From: Pseudomonas viridiflava
Lineage (GTDB): Bacteria; Pseudomonadota; Gammaproteobacteria; Pseudomonadales; Pseudomonadaceae
DNA length: 64,000 bases
Reading direction: 5' to 3'
NCBI RefSeq assembly: GCF_900589395.1
Contig: NZ_UUIS01000041.1
Location: 1-64,000 of the forward strand
Of this stretch, positions 28,303 through 37,158 are shown piece after piece. The translations under genes were made by a program, and so were the position numbers. How positions within the stretch are numbered: position 1 is the first letter of the stretch; each line of letters begins with the position of its first letter. A model generated the notes under the pieces. The model saw only the letters and a program-made list of their open reading frames with translations. It was not told where the DNA came from and made no database searches.

Positions 28303-29985
28303 ATGTTGCAGACTCGCGTTCTTGCGCCAGCCGAAGGCGCCTATCGGTATCCGCTGTTGATCAAAAGCCTGCTGGTTTCCGGCAGCCGCTATGAAAGAAC
28401 CCGCGAGATCGTGTACCGCGATTCAGTCCGCTATGACTATCCCACCCTCAACCAGCGCGTCCGGCGCCTGGCCAATGTCCTCACCGAAGCCGGGGTCAAG
28501 GCCGGCGACACCGTGGCGGTCATGGACTGGGACAGCCACCGTTACCTTGAGTGCATGTTTGCCATCCCGATGATCGGCGCGGTGGTGCACACCATCAACG
28601 TGCGCCTGTCGCCGGAGCAGATCGTCTACACCATGAACCACGCCGACGACCGTGTGGTGATGGTCAACAGCGAGTTTGCAGCGTTGTACCAGGGCATTGC
28701 CCCGCACCTGACCACGGTCGAGAAGACCCTGCTGCTGACCGACACGCCCGACCAGCCCGTCGAGCTGCCCGACCTGGTCGGCGAATACGAAGCGTTGCTG
28801 GCCGCTGCCAGCCCCGAATATGAATTCGCCGACTTCGACGAACACTCGGTGGCCACCACCTTCTACACCACCGGCACCACCGGCAACCCCAAGGGCGTGT
28901 ATTTCACCCACCGGCAACTGGTGCTGCACACGATGGGCGTGGCGACCATCATGGGCAGCATCGACAGCGTGCGCCTGCTGGGCACCAACGATGTCTACAT
29001 GCCCATCACCCCCATGTTCCATGTGCATGCCTGGGGCATACCCTATGCAGCGACCATGCTGGGCATCAAGCAGGTCTACCCCGGGCGCTACGACCCCGAG
29101 ATGCTGGTGCGCCTGTGGGAAACGGAAAAGGTCACCTTCTCGCATTGCGTGCCGACCATCCTGCAGATGCTGCTCAATGCCAAGGGCGCCAAGGACAAGG
29201 ATTTCGGCGGCTGGAAGATCATCATCGGTGGCAGCTCGCTCAATCGCAGCCTGTACCTGGCCGCCAAAGCCAAGGGCATCCAGCTCACCGCCGCCTATGG
29301 CATGTCGGAAACCGGCCCGCTGATTTCCGTGGCCCATATCAACCAGGAACTGCTGGCCAGCTCGGAGGACGAGCGCATTCGCTACCGGATCAAGGCCGGG
29401 GTGCCGGGCATGCTGGTTGATGCGGCCATTGTCGATGAACAGGGTAACTTCCTGCCTGCCGATGGCCAGACCCAGGGCGAACTGGTACTGCGCGCGCCGT
29501 GGCTGACCGAAAATTATTTCCGCGAGCCGGAAAAGGGCCGTGAACTGTGGGCCGGTGGCTGGCTGCACACCGGCGATGTGGCCACCTTGGACGGCTACGG
29601 TTTCATCGATATTCGCGACCGCATCAAGGACGTGATCAAGACCGGCGGCGAGTGGCTGTCCTCGCTGGCGCTCGAAGACCTGTGCAGCCGTCACGCGGCG
29701 GTGCGCGAAGTGGCGGTGGTGGGCATTCCTGACCCGCAGTGGGGTGAACGACCCTTTGCCCTGGTGGTGGCGCATGAGGGGCAGCGCTTCGATGCGGCCA
29801 TGCTCAAGGCGCACCTGACACCGTTCGTCGAGCAGGGGCACCTCAATAAATGGGCGATTCCGCAGCAGATTGCCGTGGTGCCCGAGATCCCCAAGACCAG
29901 CGTCGGCAAGCTCGACAAGAAGCGCATGCGCGTGGATATCGCCGAATGGCAAGGCAGTAATAGCGTTTTGCTTTCTACCCTGTAA
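28303..29985 (+). CDS. Fatty-acid/3-hydroxyacid CoA ligase
   Basis: An AMP-forming acyl-CoA synthetase of 560 residues. The P-loop YTTGTTGNPKG is at 188-198, AYGMSETGPLI is the A5 motif, GGWLHTGDVA A7, and PKTSVGKLDKK holds the C-terminal catalytic lysine. Length and context match KT2440 PP_0763, which I recall as a medium-chain (3-hydroxy)acyl-CoA ligase linked to PHA precursor supply. The start is the ATG 26 codons inside a longer frame. DUF1302/DUF1329 genes follow, a common companion pair. Confidence 0.93.
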   Translation: MLQTRVLAPAEGAYRYPLLIKSLLVSGSRYERTREIVYRDSVRYDYPTLNQRVRRLANVLTEAGVKAGDTVAVMDWDSHRYLECMFAIPMIGAVVHTINVRLSPEQIVYTMNHADDRVVMVNSEFAALYQGIAPHLTTVEKTLLLTDTPDQPVELPDLVGEYEALLAAASPEYEFADFDEHSVATTFYTTGTTGNPKGVYFTHRQLVLHTMGVATIMGSIDSVRLLGTNDVYMPITPMFHVHAWGIPYAATMLGIKQVYPGRYDPEMLVRLWETEKVTFSHCVPTILQMLLNAKGAKDKDFGGWKIIIGGSSLNRSLYLAAKAKGIQLTAAYGMSETGPLISVAHINQELLASSEDERIRYRIKAGVPGMLVDAAIVDEQGNFLPADGQTQGELVLRAPWLTENYFREPEKGRELWAGGWLHTGDVATLDGYGFIDIRDRIKDVIKTGGEWLSSLALEDLCSRHAAVREVAVVGIPDPQWGERPFALVVAHEGQRFDAAMLKAHLTPFVEQGHLNKWAIPQQIAVVPEIPKTSVGKLDKKRMRVDIAEWQGSNSVLLSTL

Positions 29986-30319
29986 TCGAGCGCTCTGTCG
30001 CGTTCCCGGAACGCGGCAGATTTTTCTGTCGGACAGGTCGTGCGCCCGGCTTGCCAAATCGCCAGATTCAGCCATTCTCCCTCGAAGCCGCCGCGCTTTC
30101 GGATGGACGCGGGTGGGTGAGAGCACAGGCCTGTTCATTTTCAGAGGAATCAGACTTTTCAAAACTGCTGACATGAGTCGGCACAAGGACCTGGCACTAC
30201 GTGTTCATCAGGCGTGCGGTGGAGCCCGCGCAGTCGCCCGATGAAGATGGCCAACCGGTTTTGTCTGGAGCACCGGCGTCCTGAGTGCCATAAAAATAAA
30301 AGCACACGGAGTAGCGACG
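29986..30319. other. Intergenic region before DUF1302, with terminator
   Basis: Beyond the terminator at its left end, the 334 bp hold the promoter of the DUF1302-DUF1329 pair, which I could not place with confidence. No coding frame was recognised. Confidence 0.5.
29999..30025 (+). terminator. Intrinsic terminator of the acyl-CoA ligase gene
   Basis: CGCGTTCCCGGAACGCG forms a short GC-rich dyad followed after GCAGA by TTTTT, 14 bp after the stop. Confidence 0.6.
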
Positions 30320-32257
30320 ATGACCACAGCAACCCCCTTCTGGCGGCGGGCAAGACTGCCCCTGGCCGTCAGTCTTGCCTCAACCCTTGCCGGCCCTGCC
30401 TTTGGTGTCAGTTTCAACATCGGTGAAATCGAAGGCAGCTTCGACTCTTCGCTTTCCGTCGGCGCCAGTTGGTCGACGGCCAACCCTGACAAGAACCTGA
30501 TCGGCGCCAACAACGGCGGTCGTGGCCTGTCGCAGACCTCCGATGATGGCCGCCTCAACTTCAAGCGCGGCGAAACCTTCTCCAAGGTGTTCAAGGGCAT
30601 TCATGACCTTGAGCTCAAGTACGGCGACACCGGTGTCTTCCTGCGTGGCAAGTACTGGTACGACTTCGAACTCAAGGATGAGGGCCGCGAGTTCAAGGAC
30701 ATCAGCGATTCCAACCGCAAGGAAGGCGCCAAGTCGTCCGGCGCGCAATTGCTCGATGCCTTTGTCTATCACCGCTACACGGTCGGCGACGAGCCGGGCA
30801 CCGTGCGGTTCGGCAAGCAGGTGGTCAGCTGGGGTGAAAGCACCTTCATCGGCGGCGGCATCAACAGCGTCAACCCTATCGACGTTTCGGCCTTTCGCCG
30901 GCCCGGCTCGGAGATCAAGGAAGGCCTGATCCCGGTCAACATGTTCTACCTGTCGCAAGGCCTGACCCAGGACCTGTCCGTCGAAGGCTTCTATCAGCTC
31001 GAATGGGACCAGACCGTGGTTGACAACTGCGGCACGTTCTTTTCGCAACCGGACGTGATCGCCGACGGCTGCGACAGCAACCTGGCGGTATTGCGCAGCC
31101 GGGGAGGCCTGAATTCGGCCCTGACGGCGGCCGGCCTGCCCGCAGCGGCCCGGGGCGCGGCGTTCAATGCGCTGGCCCAGCAGGGCGCCACGTTCGGATC
31201 CCCGGACGAGGGCGTGATCGTGCGCCGGGGGCCTGATCGCGACGCCCGCGACAGTGGCCAGTTCGGCTTTGCCGTGCGCTACAACTTTGCGCCGCTGGAC
31301 ACCGAGTTCGGCGCCTACATGATGAATTACCACAGCCGCCTGCCGATCTTCAGCGGGCGTGGCGGCCCGGCCAGTGCCTACAGCGCCTCTTCGCTGGTCG
31401 GCTCGCTGGTGCGTAACGGCCTGCCGGCCGGCACCGCCGCCGCCCTGGCCCCGACCCTGCTGCCAGTGGTGGTGGCAGGCAACTCCAGCTATTACGTCGA
31501 ATACCCCGAAGACATTCGCCTGTACGGCCTGAGCTTCTCCACCACCTTGCCCACCGGTACGGCCTGGAGCGGGGAAATCAGCTACCGGCCCAATGCCCCG
31601 GTGCAACTGAACACCACCGACATCCTGTACTCGGGCCTGTCGCCGCTCAACCCCAGTGTCTCGGTACTCAACGGCCGGCCTGACACCGACCAGCCCGGCT
31701 ACCGGCGCAAGGAAGTCACCCAGCTGCAGACCACCTTCACCCACTTCTTCGACCAGGTCATGGGCGCCGAGCGCATGACGCTGGTGGGCGAGGTGGGCTG
31801 GACCCATGTCGGCGGGCTGGAGAGCAATTCCGAGCTGCGCTACGGCCGTGACCCGGTGTATGGCCCGGGGCCTTTGCCAAACGGCCAGTGCGCAGCGCTC
31901 AATGCCGGCTCGCTGACCGGCACGGCGCAGAACAACCTGAGCCGTTACTGCGAAAACGACGGCTTCACCACCAGCAACTCCTGGGGCTATCGCGCCCGGG
32001 CGATCTGGGATTACAACAACGTGCTGGCCGGGGTCAACCTGCGGCCCAGCGTGGCCTGGTCGCATGACGTCAAGGGCTACTCGCCAGGCCCGGGCGCCAA
32101 CTTCGAAGAAGGTCGCAAGGCGGTCAGCCTGGGGCTCGACGCCGAGTACCAGAACACCTACACCGCCAGCCTGTTCTACACCAACTTCTTCGATGGCAAG
32201 TACACCACGGTCGATGACCGTGACTTCGTGGCGCTCAGCTTCGGCGTGAATTTCTAA
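30320..32257 (+). CDS. DUF1302 family outer-membrane protein
   Basis: A 645-residue exported protein, predicted outer-membrane beta-barrel of unknown cargo. The signal peptide is about residues 1-33 (RLPLAVSLASTLAGPAFG). Alternating hydrophobic strands run through the chain, and the C-terminus ends in phenylalanine (ALSFGVNF), as in barrel proteins inserted by BAM. GGAG precedes the ATG. It is followed 25 bp later by a DUF1329 gene. The two families always occur together and are often near fatty-acid or sterol catabolic genes, which fits the acyl-CoA ligase upstream; transport of a hydrophobic substrate is an inference. Confidence 0.92.
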   Translation: MTTATPFWRRARLPLAVSLASTLAGPAFGVSFNIGEIEGSFDSSLSVGASWSTANPDKNLIGANNGGRGLSQTSDDGRLNFKRGETFSKVFKGIHDLELKYGDTGVFLRGKYWYDFELKDEGREFKDISDSNRKEGAKSSGAQLLDAFVYHRYTVGDEPGTVRFGKQVVSWGESTFIGGGINSVNPIDVSAFRRPGSEIKEGLIPVNMFYLSQGLTQDLSVEGFYQLEWDQTVVDNCGTFFSQPDVIADGCDSNLAVLRSRGGLNSALTAAGLPAAARGAAFNALAQQGATFGSPDEGVIVRRGPDRDARDSGQFGFAVRYNFAPLDTEFGAYMMNYHSRLPIFSGRGGPASAYSASSLVGSLVRNGLPAGTAAALAPTLLPVVVAGNSSYYVEYPEDIRLYGLSFSTTLPTGTAWSGEISYRPNAPVQLNTTDILYSGLSPLNPSVSVLNGRPDTDQPGYRRKEVTQLQTTFTHFFDQVMGAERMTLVGEVGWTHVGGLESNSELRYGRDPVYGPGPLPNGQCAALNAGSLTGTAQNNLSRYCENDGFTTSNSWGYRARAIWDYNNVLAGVNLRPSVAWSHDVKGYSPGPGANFEEGRKAVSLGLDAEYQNTYTASLFYTNFFDGKYTTVDDRDFVALSFGVNF

Positions 32258-32282
32258 CGCATCGGTTCTCAGGACGACGAAT

Positions 32283-33647
32283 ATGAAAAAGACCAAAGGC
32301 CTGTTGCAGGCCGGTGTATTGGGGTTGTCGCTGCTGGCAACCGGCGTGATGGCGGCGGTGTCGGAATCGGAAGCCGCGAAACTGGGCACCTCGCTGACGC
32401 CCATGGGCGCCGAGAAAGCCGGCAATGCCGACAACAGCATCCCGGCCTGGAGCCCGATGCCGAAGAACGCCGGCGCCGTGGATGCCAAGGGTTTCCTGGC
32501 CAACCCCTATGCCAGTGAAAAGCCGTTGTTTGTCATTACCGCCAGCAACGTCGAGCAATACAAGAGCAAGCTGGCGCCGGGGCAATACGCCATGTTCAAG
32601 CGTTACCCGGACAGCTACCGGATTCCGGTCTACACCAGCCATCGCGGCGCGACAGTGCCCGACAATGTGCTGGCGGCCATCAAGCGCAACGCCACCCAGA
32701 CCAGACTGACCGATGGCGGCAACGGCCTGGAAAACTTCGAGACGGCCATTCCGTTTCCGATCCCCACCAGTGGCGTCGAGGTCATCTGGAACCACATCAC
32801 CCGCTATCGCGGTGGCACCGTCAGGCGCCTGATCACCCAGGCCACGCCGCAGCCCAACGGCTCCTACCAGATCGTGAAGTTCAACGATCAGTTCGTGTTC
32901 CGTGACCGGATGAAGGACTACGATCCGAAGAATCCGGGCAACATCCTGTTCTATTTCAAGCAGGAGGTCACCGCCCCGGCGCGCCTGGCCGGCAGTGCGC
33001 TGCTGGTTCACGAGACCCTCAACCAGGTCAAGGAACCGCGTTCGGCGTGGGTCTACAACACCGGCCAGCGCCGGGTGCGCAAGGCCCCGGAAGTGGCCTA
33101 CGACGGGCCGGGCACCGCCTCCGACGGTACCCGTACCTCCGACAACCTCGACATGTACAACGGCGCACCGGATCGCTACGACCTCAAGCTCATCGGCAAG
33201 CAGGAAATGTACATCCCGGCCAACAGCCACAAGCTTGACGACACCTCGATCAAATACGCCGATGTCGTCAAGGCCGGTCATATCAACCCCGACCTGACCC
33301 GCTATGAACTGCGTCGCGTCTGGCATGTGACCGCCACGCTCAAGTCCGGCCAGCGGCATATCTACGCCAAGCGTGACTTCTTCATCGACGAAGACACCTG
33401 GCAGGCGGCGGTCATCGACCACTACGACGGCCGCAACCAGCTGTGGCGCGTGGCCGAGGCGCATGCAGTCAACTACTACGACAAGCAGGTGCCGTGGTAC
33501 GTGATCGAAACGCTCTACGACTTGCAGTCGGGGCGCTACATGGCCCTGGGGATGAAAAACGAAGAAGCACGGGCCTATGAGTTCGGCTTTGAAGCCAACA
33601 CCAGCGAATTCACCGCCAATGCCTTGCGCCAGGGCGGGGTGCGCTGA
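32283..33647 (+). CDS. DUF1329 family exported protein
   Basis: A 454-residue periplasmic protein with signal peptide (LLQAGVLGLSLLATGVMA, about 6-23). Typical blocks are AAKLGTSLTPMGAEKAGN, DRYDLKLIGKQEMYIPANS, and YAKRDFFIDEDTWQAAVID near the C-terminus. The family has a predicted LolA/VioE-like lipid-binding fold. Together with DUF1302 it may form a shuttle for lipidic molecules (inference). Same operon as DUF1302, RBS AGGACGA. Confidence 0.92.
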   Translation: MKKTKGLLQAGVLGLSLLATGVMAAVSESEAAKLGTSLTPMGAEKAGNADNSIPAWSPMPKNAGAVDAKGFLANPYASEKPLFVITASNVEQYKSKLAPGQYAMFKRYPDSYRIPVYTSHRGATVPDNVLAAIKRNATQTRLTDGGNGLENFETAIPFPIPTSGVEVIWNHITRYRGGTVRRLITQATPQPNGSYQIVKFNDQFVFRDRMKDYDPKNPGNILFYFKQEVTAPARLAGSALLVHETLNQVKEPRSAWVYNTGQRRVRKAPEVAYDGPGTASDGTRTSDNLDMYNGAPDRYDLKLIGKQEMYIPANSHKLDDTSIKYADVVKAGHINPDLTRYELRRVWHVTATLKSGQRHIYAKRDFFIDEDTWQAAVIDHYDGRNQLWRVAEAHAVNYYDKQVPWYVIETLYDLQSGRYMALGMKNEEARAYEFGFEANTSEFTANALRQGGVR

Positions 33648-33733
33648 CCCTGCGAAGGGCGGGGCTGCGTCCTGACGCAACCCCGCCACTGCCAGGCTGT
33701 TTGCAAAGCATGGCGTGTGGTCATCAATGGCCG

Positions 33734-33757
33734 GGGCCTTATCGAACAAGGCCCTTT
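33734..33757 (+). terminator. Intrinsic terminator of the DUF1302-DUF1329 operon
   Basis: GGGCCTT (33734-33740) pairs with AAGGCCC (33748-33754), followed by TTT. It overlaps the stop region of the convergent HD-GYP gene. A second GC hairpin (GGCGGGG..., 33658-33687) lies upstream without a T-run. Confidence 0.65.
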
Positions 33758-34934
33758 ACTGATGGGGTGCCCCCGTCCAGGCCTCATTCAGGTCATCCAG
33801 CCCCCAGTCGGCGGGCGATTCGATCCTGACAATGCTGTCGGCTTCCATGCTTTTACCCAACTGGATGATCCTGGGCTCGATGGGTTTGCGGGTGCGCACC
33901 GACATGAGCACCTTGACCTTGGGCATCAGCAGCGAGTGCTCGCCCTGTTCCACGACCACGGCCAGCCGCTCGCTTTCCAGGCGCACCAGGGCGCCCACCG
34001 GATAGATGCCCACGGTCTTGACGAAGTGCTGGAAGATTCGCTCATCGAAGTGGCCTTTCCAGGACGCCATTTCACGAATGGCCTGCGCCGCTTCCCAGGC
34101 CTTCTTGTAGGGCCGGTCGCTGGTCACGGCATCATAGACGTCGCACACCGCGCCCATCCTCGCCATCAGGCTGATCTGCTCGCCTGCCAGGCCATGCGGA
34201 TAGCCCGAGCCGTCGAACTTTTCATGGTGATGCAGGCAGACATCCAGCACCGCCGTGATCACCTCATGGTTGCGTTGAAGGATCTTCAGCCCGGCTTCGG
34301 GATGAGCCTTGATGGCCATGAATTCCTCGTCGGTCAGCCGTCCGGGCTTGTTGAGGATGTCGGGGTCCATCAGCATCTTGCCGACGTCGTGCATGAGCCC
34401 GGCAACGCCGGCGTCGCGTACCTGCTCTTCACTCAGGCCCATGCGCCTGGCCAGGGCTACCATCAGCGCGCAGACCGCGACCGAGTGCATGTAGGTGTAC
34501 TCATCGGAGTTTTTCAGGCGCGACAGGCTGATCAAGGCGTGCGGGTGACGCAGGATCGAACTGGAAATTTCCTCGACCATCAGCCCGACATTGGCCATGT
34601 CCATGGCACGGCCCATCTTTGCCTCTGCAAACATGGTCATCACCGCTTGCTTGGCACGTCCACAAATCAGCCGTGCCCGGTGCAGTTCCTTTTCCAGGCT
34701 GGTGGGGGCGGTGTCTTCGTTCATGGACACGACGCTGCTGCCGGGCGCCTTGCCCTGGCGCGTGTCGATCCAGACCTCGCGCGTGTCGGAGCGCTGGATG
34801 CGCGCCAGTACGTCAGGGTCATGCAGGACAGACTCAACCTGGGCAAGCCAGAAGGGATCGTTGTTCCTGGGACGGCAGAACTTGTGAATGTGCATGCCCA
34901 GGGCAAGCTGGGTAACCGGTATTTTTCTGAGCAT
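33756..34934 (-). CDS. HD-GYP cyclic-di-GMP phosphodiesterase
   Basis: A 392-residue protein with an N-terminal DUF3391 domain (about 1-130) and a C-terminal HD-GYP domain (about 145-330). The metal site is GLMHDVGKMLM with the HHEKFDGSGYP signature, all intact, so hydrolysis of c-di-GMP to GMP is likely. No membrane segment. The role would be in switching between motile and sessile life. Starts at ATG in GCATGCTCAG context (CATG on minus); the DUF3391 begins RKIPVTQLALGMHIHK. Confidence 0.93.
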   Translation of the reverse strand: MLRKIPVTQLALGMHIHKFCRPRNNDPFWLAQVESVLHDPDVLARIQRSDTREVWIDTRQGKAPGSSVVSMNEDTAPTSLEKELHRARLICGRAKQAVMTMFAEAKMGRAMDMANVGLMVEEISSSILRHPHALISLSRLKNSDEYTYMHSVAVCALMVALARRMGLSEEQVRDAGVAGLMHDVGKMLMDPDILNKPGRLTDEEFMAIKAHPEAGLKILQRNHEVITAVLDVCLHHHEKFDGSGYPHGLAGEQISLMARMGAVCDVYDAVTSDRPYKKAWEAAQAIREMASWKGHFDERIFQHFVKTVGIYPVGALVRLESERLAVVVEQGEHSLLMPKVKVLMSVRTRKPIEPRIIQLGKSMEADSIVRIESPADWGLDDLNEAWTGAPHQ

Positions 34935-35401
34935 GGTCGATGACCGCTTCAGTGTTCGAAGGGTGCACTGGCAATTGCTGCCAGGCCAACAGTGAATGGA
35001 ATCGGGAGACCGGGGTAGATGAGCAGGCAGGCAGTGTCGGGCATGGTGTTGACCTCTGGAGCGGCATCAGGGAAACACTGATGTGGTAAGGCCAGTATAG
35101 GGCGCGGCTTCGTCATCGTGCATGACATTAAAAAAGCGCCATTAACCTGTTGTCGGCCATTTTTTCAGGCAAATCAGGTTGTTGGGTTTTGCTTTTTTCT
35201 TGACGTCAGAAAGGGCGCTAAAAAATATTTCATCACGCCTGCGGACGGGCTGTTTTAAGGTGCCTGGCAAGCCGCCATACCGTGCGCACAGCATGACTTC
35301 ACGCCCAAGGTGCCATCCAGGCGTGGTGCGGCAAGGAATTATTGCGGGTATCAGCGCTCTAAAATGGCCATGAGCGTTCATTGAAATCAGGAGTTACTTC
35401 C
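34935..35401. other. Intergenic region between HD-GYP and OmpA-like genes
   Basis: About 467 bp with AT-rich patches (for example near 35130-35240). Open frames here are short and lack ribosome sites. The right end carries a sigma-E/AlgU-like promoter. No gene recognised. Confidence 0.5.
35335..35362 (+). promoter_or_regulatory. Putative AlgU (sigma-E type) promoter
   Basis: GGAATTA (35335-35341), 15 bp, CTCTAA (35357-35362) compares with GGAACTT-N15-GTCTAA. It lies 40 bp before the OmpA-like lipoprotein start. Envelope lipoproteins are frequent AlgU targets. Confidence 0.4.
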
Positions 35402-36103
35402 ATGCTGACCTCGCCCCGTCTGATTATCGCGGCCACGGCCGTCGCCCTGCTGGCCGGCTGTGCCTCGCCCAACCCTTATGACAATCAGGGTCAGGGAGGC
35501 TATGGCAACAACGAGCAGCAAGGCATGAGCCGTACCGCCAAATACGGCGGCCTGGGCGCGTTGGCCGGTGCTGTGGCAGGTGCCGCCATCGACCATAACA
35601 GCCGGGGCAAGGGCGCGCTGATCGGTGCCGCCGTCGTGGGGGCCGCTTCCGCCGGCTATGGCTACTATGCCGACCGCCAAGAGGCCGAATTACGCGCCAA
35701 GATGGCCAATACCGGTGTCGAGGTGCAGCGCCAGGGCGACCAGATCAAGCTGATCATGCCGGGCAACATCACCTTCGCCACCGACTCGGCGGCCATTTCC
35801 AGCAGCTTCTATACGCCGCTGAACAACCTGGCAGGCTCGCTGCGTCAGTTCAACCAGAACAACATCGAGATCATCGGCTACACCGACAGCACCGGCAGCC
35901 GCCAGCACAACATGGACCTGTCGCAGCAACGCGCACAGAGCGTGGCCACTTACCTGACCTCGCAAGGCGTCGACCAGAGCCACCTGTCCGTGCGCGGCGC
36001 AGGCCCCGACCAGCCCATTGCCAGTAACGCCGACGCCAATGGCCGTGCGCAAAACCGTCGGGTAGAAGTCAACCTCAAGCCGATTCCGGGCCAGCAGTAC
36101 TGA
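35402..36103 (+). CDS. OmpA-family lipoprotein (YiaD-like)
   Basis: A 233-residue outer-membrane lipoprotein. The lipobox is LLAG|C (Cys20). A glycine-zipper stretch (GALAGAVAGAAIDHNSRGKG, about 52-71) may insert in the membrane. The OmpA-like peptidoglycan-binding domain covers about 115-230 with NITFATDSAAI, GYTDSTGSRQHN and NRRVEVNLKPI. AGGAG stands 8 nt before the ATG; a TTG seven codons upstream is less likely. It probably stabilises the envelope. Confidence 0.93.
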   Translation: MLTSPRLIIAATAVALLAGCASPNPYDNQGQGGYGNNEQQGMSRTAKYGGLGALAGAVAGAAIDHNSRGKGALIGAAVVGAASAGYGYYADRQEAELRAKMANTGVEVQRQGDQIKLIMPGNITFATDSAAISSSFYTPLNNLAGSLRQFNQNNIEIIGYTDSTGSRQHNMDLSQQRAQSVATYLTSQGVDQSHLSVRGAGPDQPIASNADANGRAQNRRVEVNLKPIPGQQY

Positions 36104-36165
36104 GTTGGTCGCTCTCATCAAACACAAAATAAGTTACTGATTTACTGGATATTAAATTCACCACT

Positions 36166-36211
36166 TGTAGGAGCGCGCTTGCCCAGCCTCGTGTTTGCTG
36201 CGCGTTCCTAC
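36166..36211. repeat. Short REP pair overlapping a stop codon
   Basis: TGTAGGAGCGCGCTTGCCC at the left faces GCTGCGCGTTCCTACG at the right. The right arm contains the stop codon of the leftward acyltransferase. This is a degenerate, short version of the type-A pairs at 13407 and 26254. Confidence 0.6.
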
Positions 36212-37095
36212 GTCTTCAACTGGTCCAGCAGCCGGTCTTTCTCTTCCCACCGGGTATTGATCCACTGCTGGAATTCCCGGCGATACGCCTCATCCTGGTC
36301 GTAGTTCTTGCCGATGAACTGCGCCGGGATGCGGATCTCCTCGATGTGCGCCACGACCTCGTTCAGTTCGCCGCTCAGCAGAGTCCAGAAACCGGACCGT
36401 CCCTGCGGGTAGTGCAGCGTGACGTTGACGATCGACTCCAGTTGTTCGCCCATCGCATCGAGTACGAACGCGATGCCGCCGGCCTTGGGCTTGAGCAAAT
36501 GGCGAAAGGGTGACTGCTGCTCGGCGTGCTTGGCCGGCGTGAAGCGCGTGCCTTCGGCAAAGTTGAAAATGCTCACCGGGTTGTCACGAAAGCGCGCACA
36601 GGTGCGCCGAGTCGTCTCCAGATCCTTGCCGCGTTTTTCCGGGTGCTTGGCCAGGTACGCCTTGGAGTAGCGCTTCATGAACGGAAAACCCAGCGCCCAC
36701 CAGGCCAGGCCGATCACCGGCACCCAGATCAGCTCCTGCTTGAGAAAGAACTTGAGCGGGCGGATTTTGCGGTTCAGCAGGTATTGCAGGACGATGATGT
36801 CGACCCAGCTCTGGTGATTGCTGGTCACCAGATACGAATGCTGGTAGTCCAGCTTTTCCAGGCCGCTGACCTGCCAGCGGGTGCGGCCCAGCAAACGGAT
36901 CCAGAGGCCGTTATTGCCGATCCAGGTTTCCTGGATATGGCTCATCAGCCCGTCGCACACGCGTCTGGCGGCGGGGAAGGGCAGGCACAGCTTGAACAGG
37001 GTCACCACAAACAACGGCAGGCAGCAGGCCACGGTGTTGAGCGCCAATAGCAGCGAAGCGATGACGCCACGCAAGGGAGCAGGCAGAAAAGCCAT
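36208..37095 (-). CDS. PlsC-type acyltransferase (YihG-like)
   Basis: A 295-residue membrane-associated lysophospholipid acyltransferase. The catalytic motif HQSWVD (His94-x4-Asp99) is intact, and NFAEGTRFTPAKH provides the acceptor-binding block. A hydrophobic N-terminus (about 8-40) anchors it. E. coli YihG is a similar protein with 1-acylglycerol-3-phosphate acyltransferase activity. It lies 63 bp downstream of pta in the same direction and may be cotranscribed. The 3' end overlaps a REP arm. Confidence 0.88.
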   Translation of the reverse strand: MAFLPAPLRGVIASLLLALNTVACCLPLFVVTLFKLCLPFPAARRVCDGLMSHIQETWIGNNGLWIRLLGRTRWQVSGLEKLDYQHSYLVTSNHQSWVDIIVLQYLLNRKIRPLKFFLKQELIWVPVIGLAWWALGFPFMKRYSKAYLAKHPEKRGKDLETTRRTCARFRDNPVSIFNFAEGTRFTPAKHAEQQSPFRHLLKPKAGGIAFVLDAMGEQLESIVNVTLHYPQGRSGFWTLLSGELNEVVAHIEEIRIPAQFIGKNYDQDEAYRREFQQWINTRWEEKDRLLDQLKT

Positions 37096-37158
37096 GAGGG
37101 TGAATGACTCCAGGTAATAGAAGATGCCGGGCCCCAGGCCACGGCATCGGCAAGGGTA

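Noticed and set aside
28423..30186. A 587-codon frame antisense to the acyl-CoA ligase
   Set aside because: The sense gene has all motifs of its family; the antisense frame has none.
30380..32503. A 707-codon open frame antisense to DUF1302
   Set aside because: It mirrors the codon pattern of the real gene on the other strand and has no domain; GC-rich genes often give such frames.
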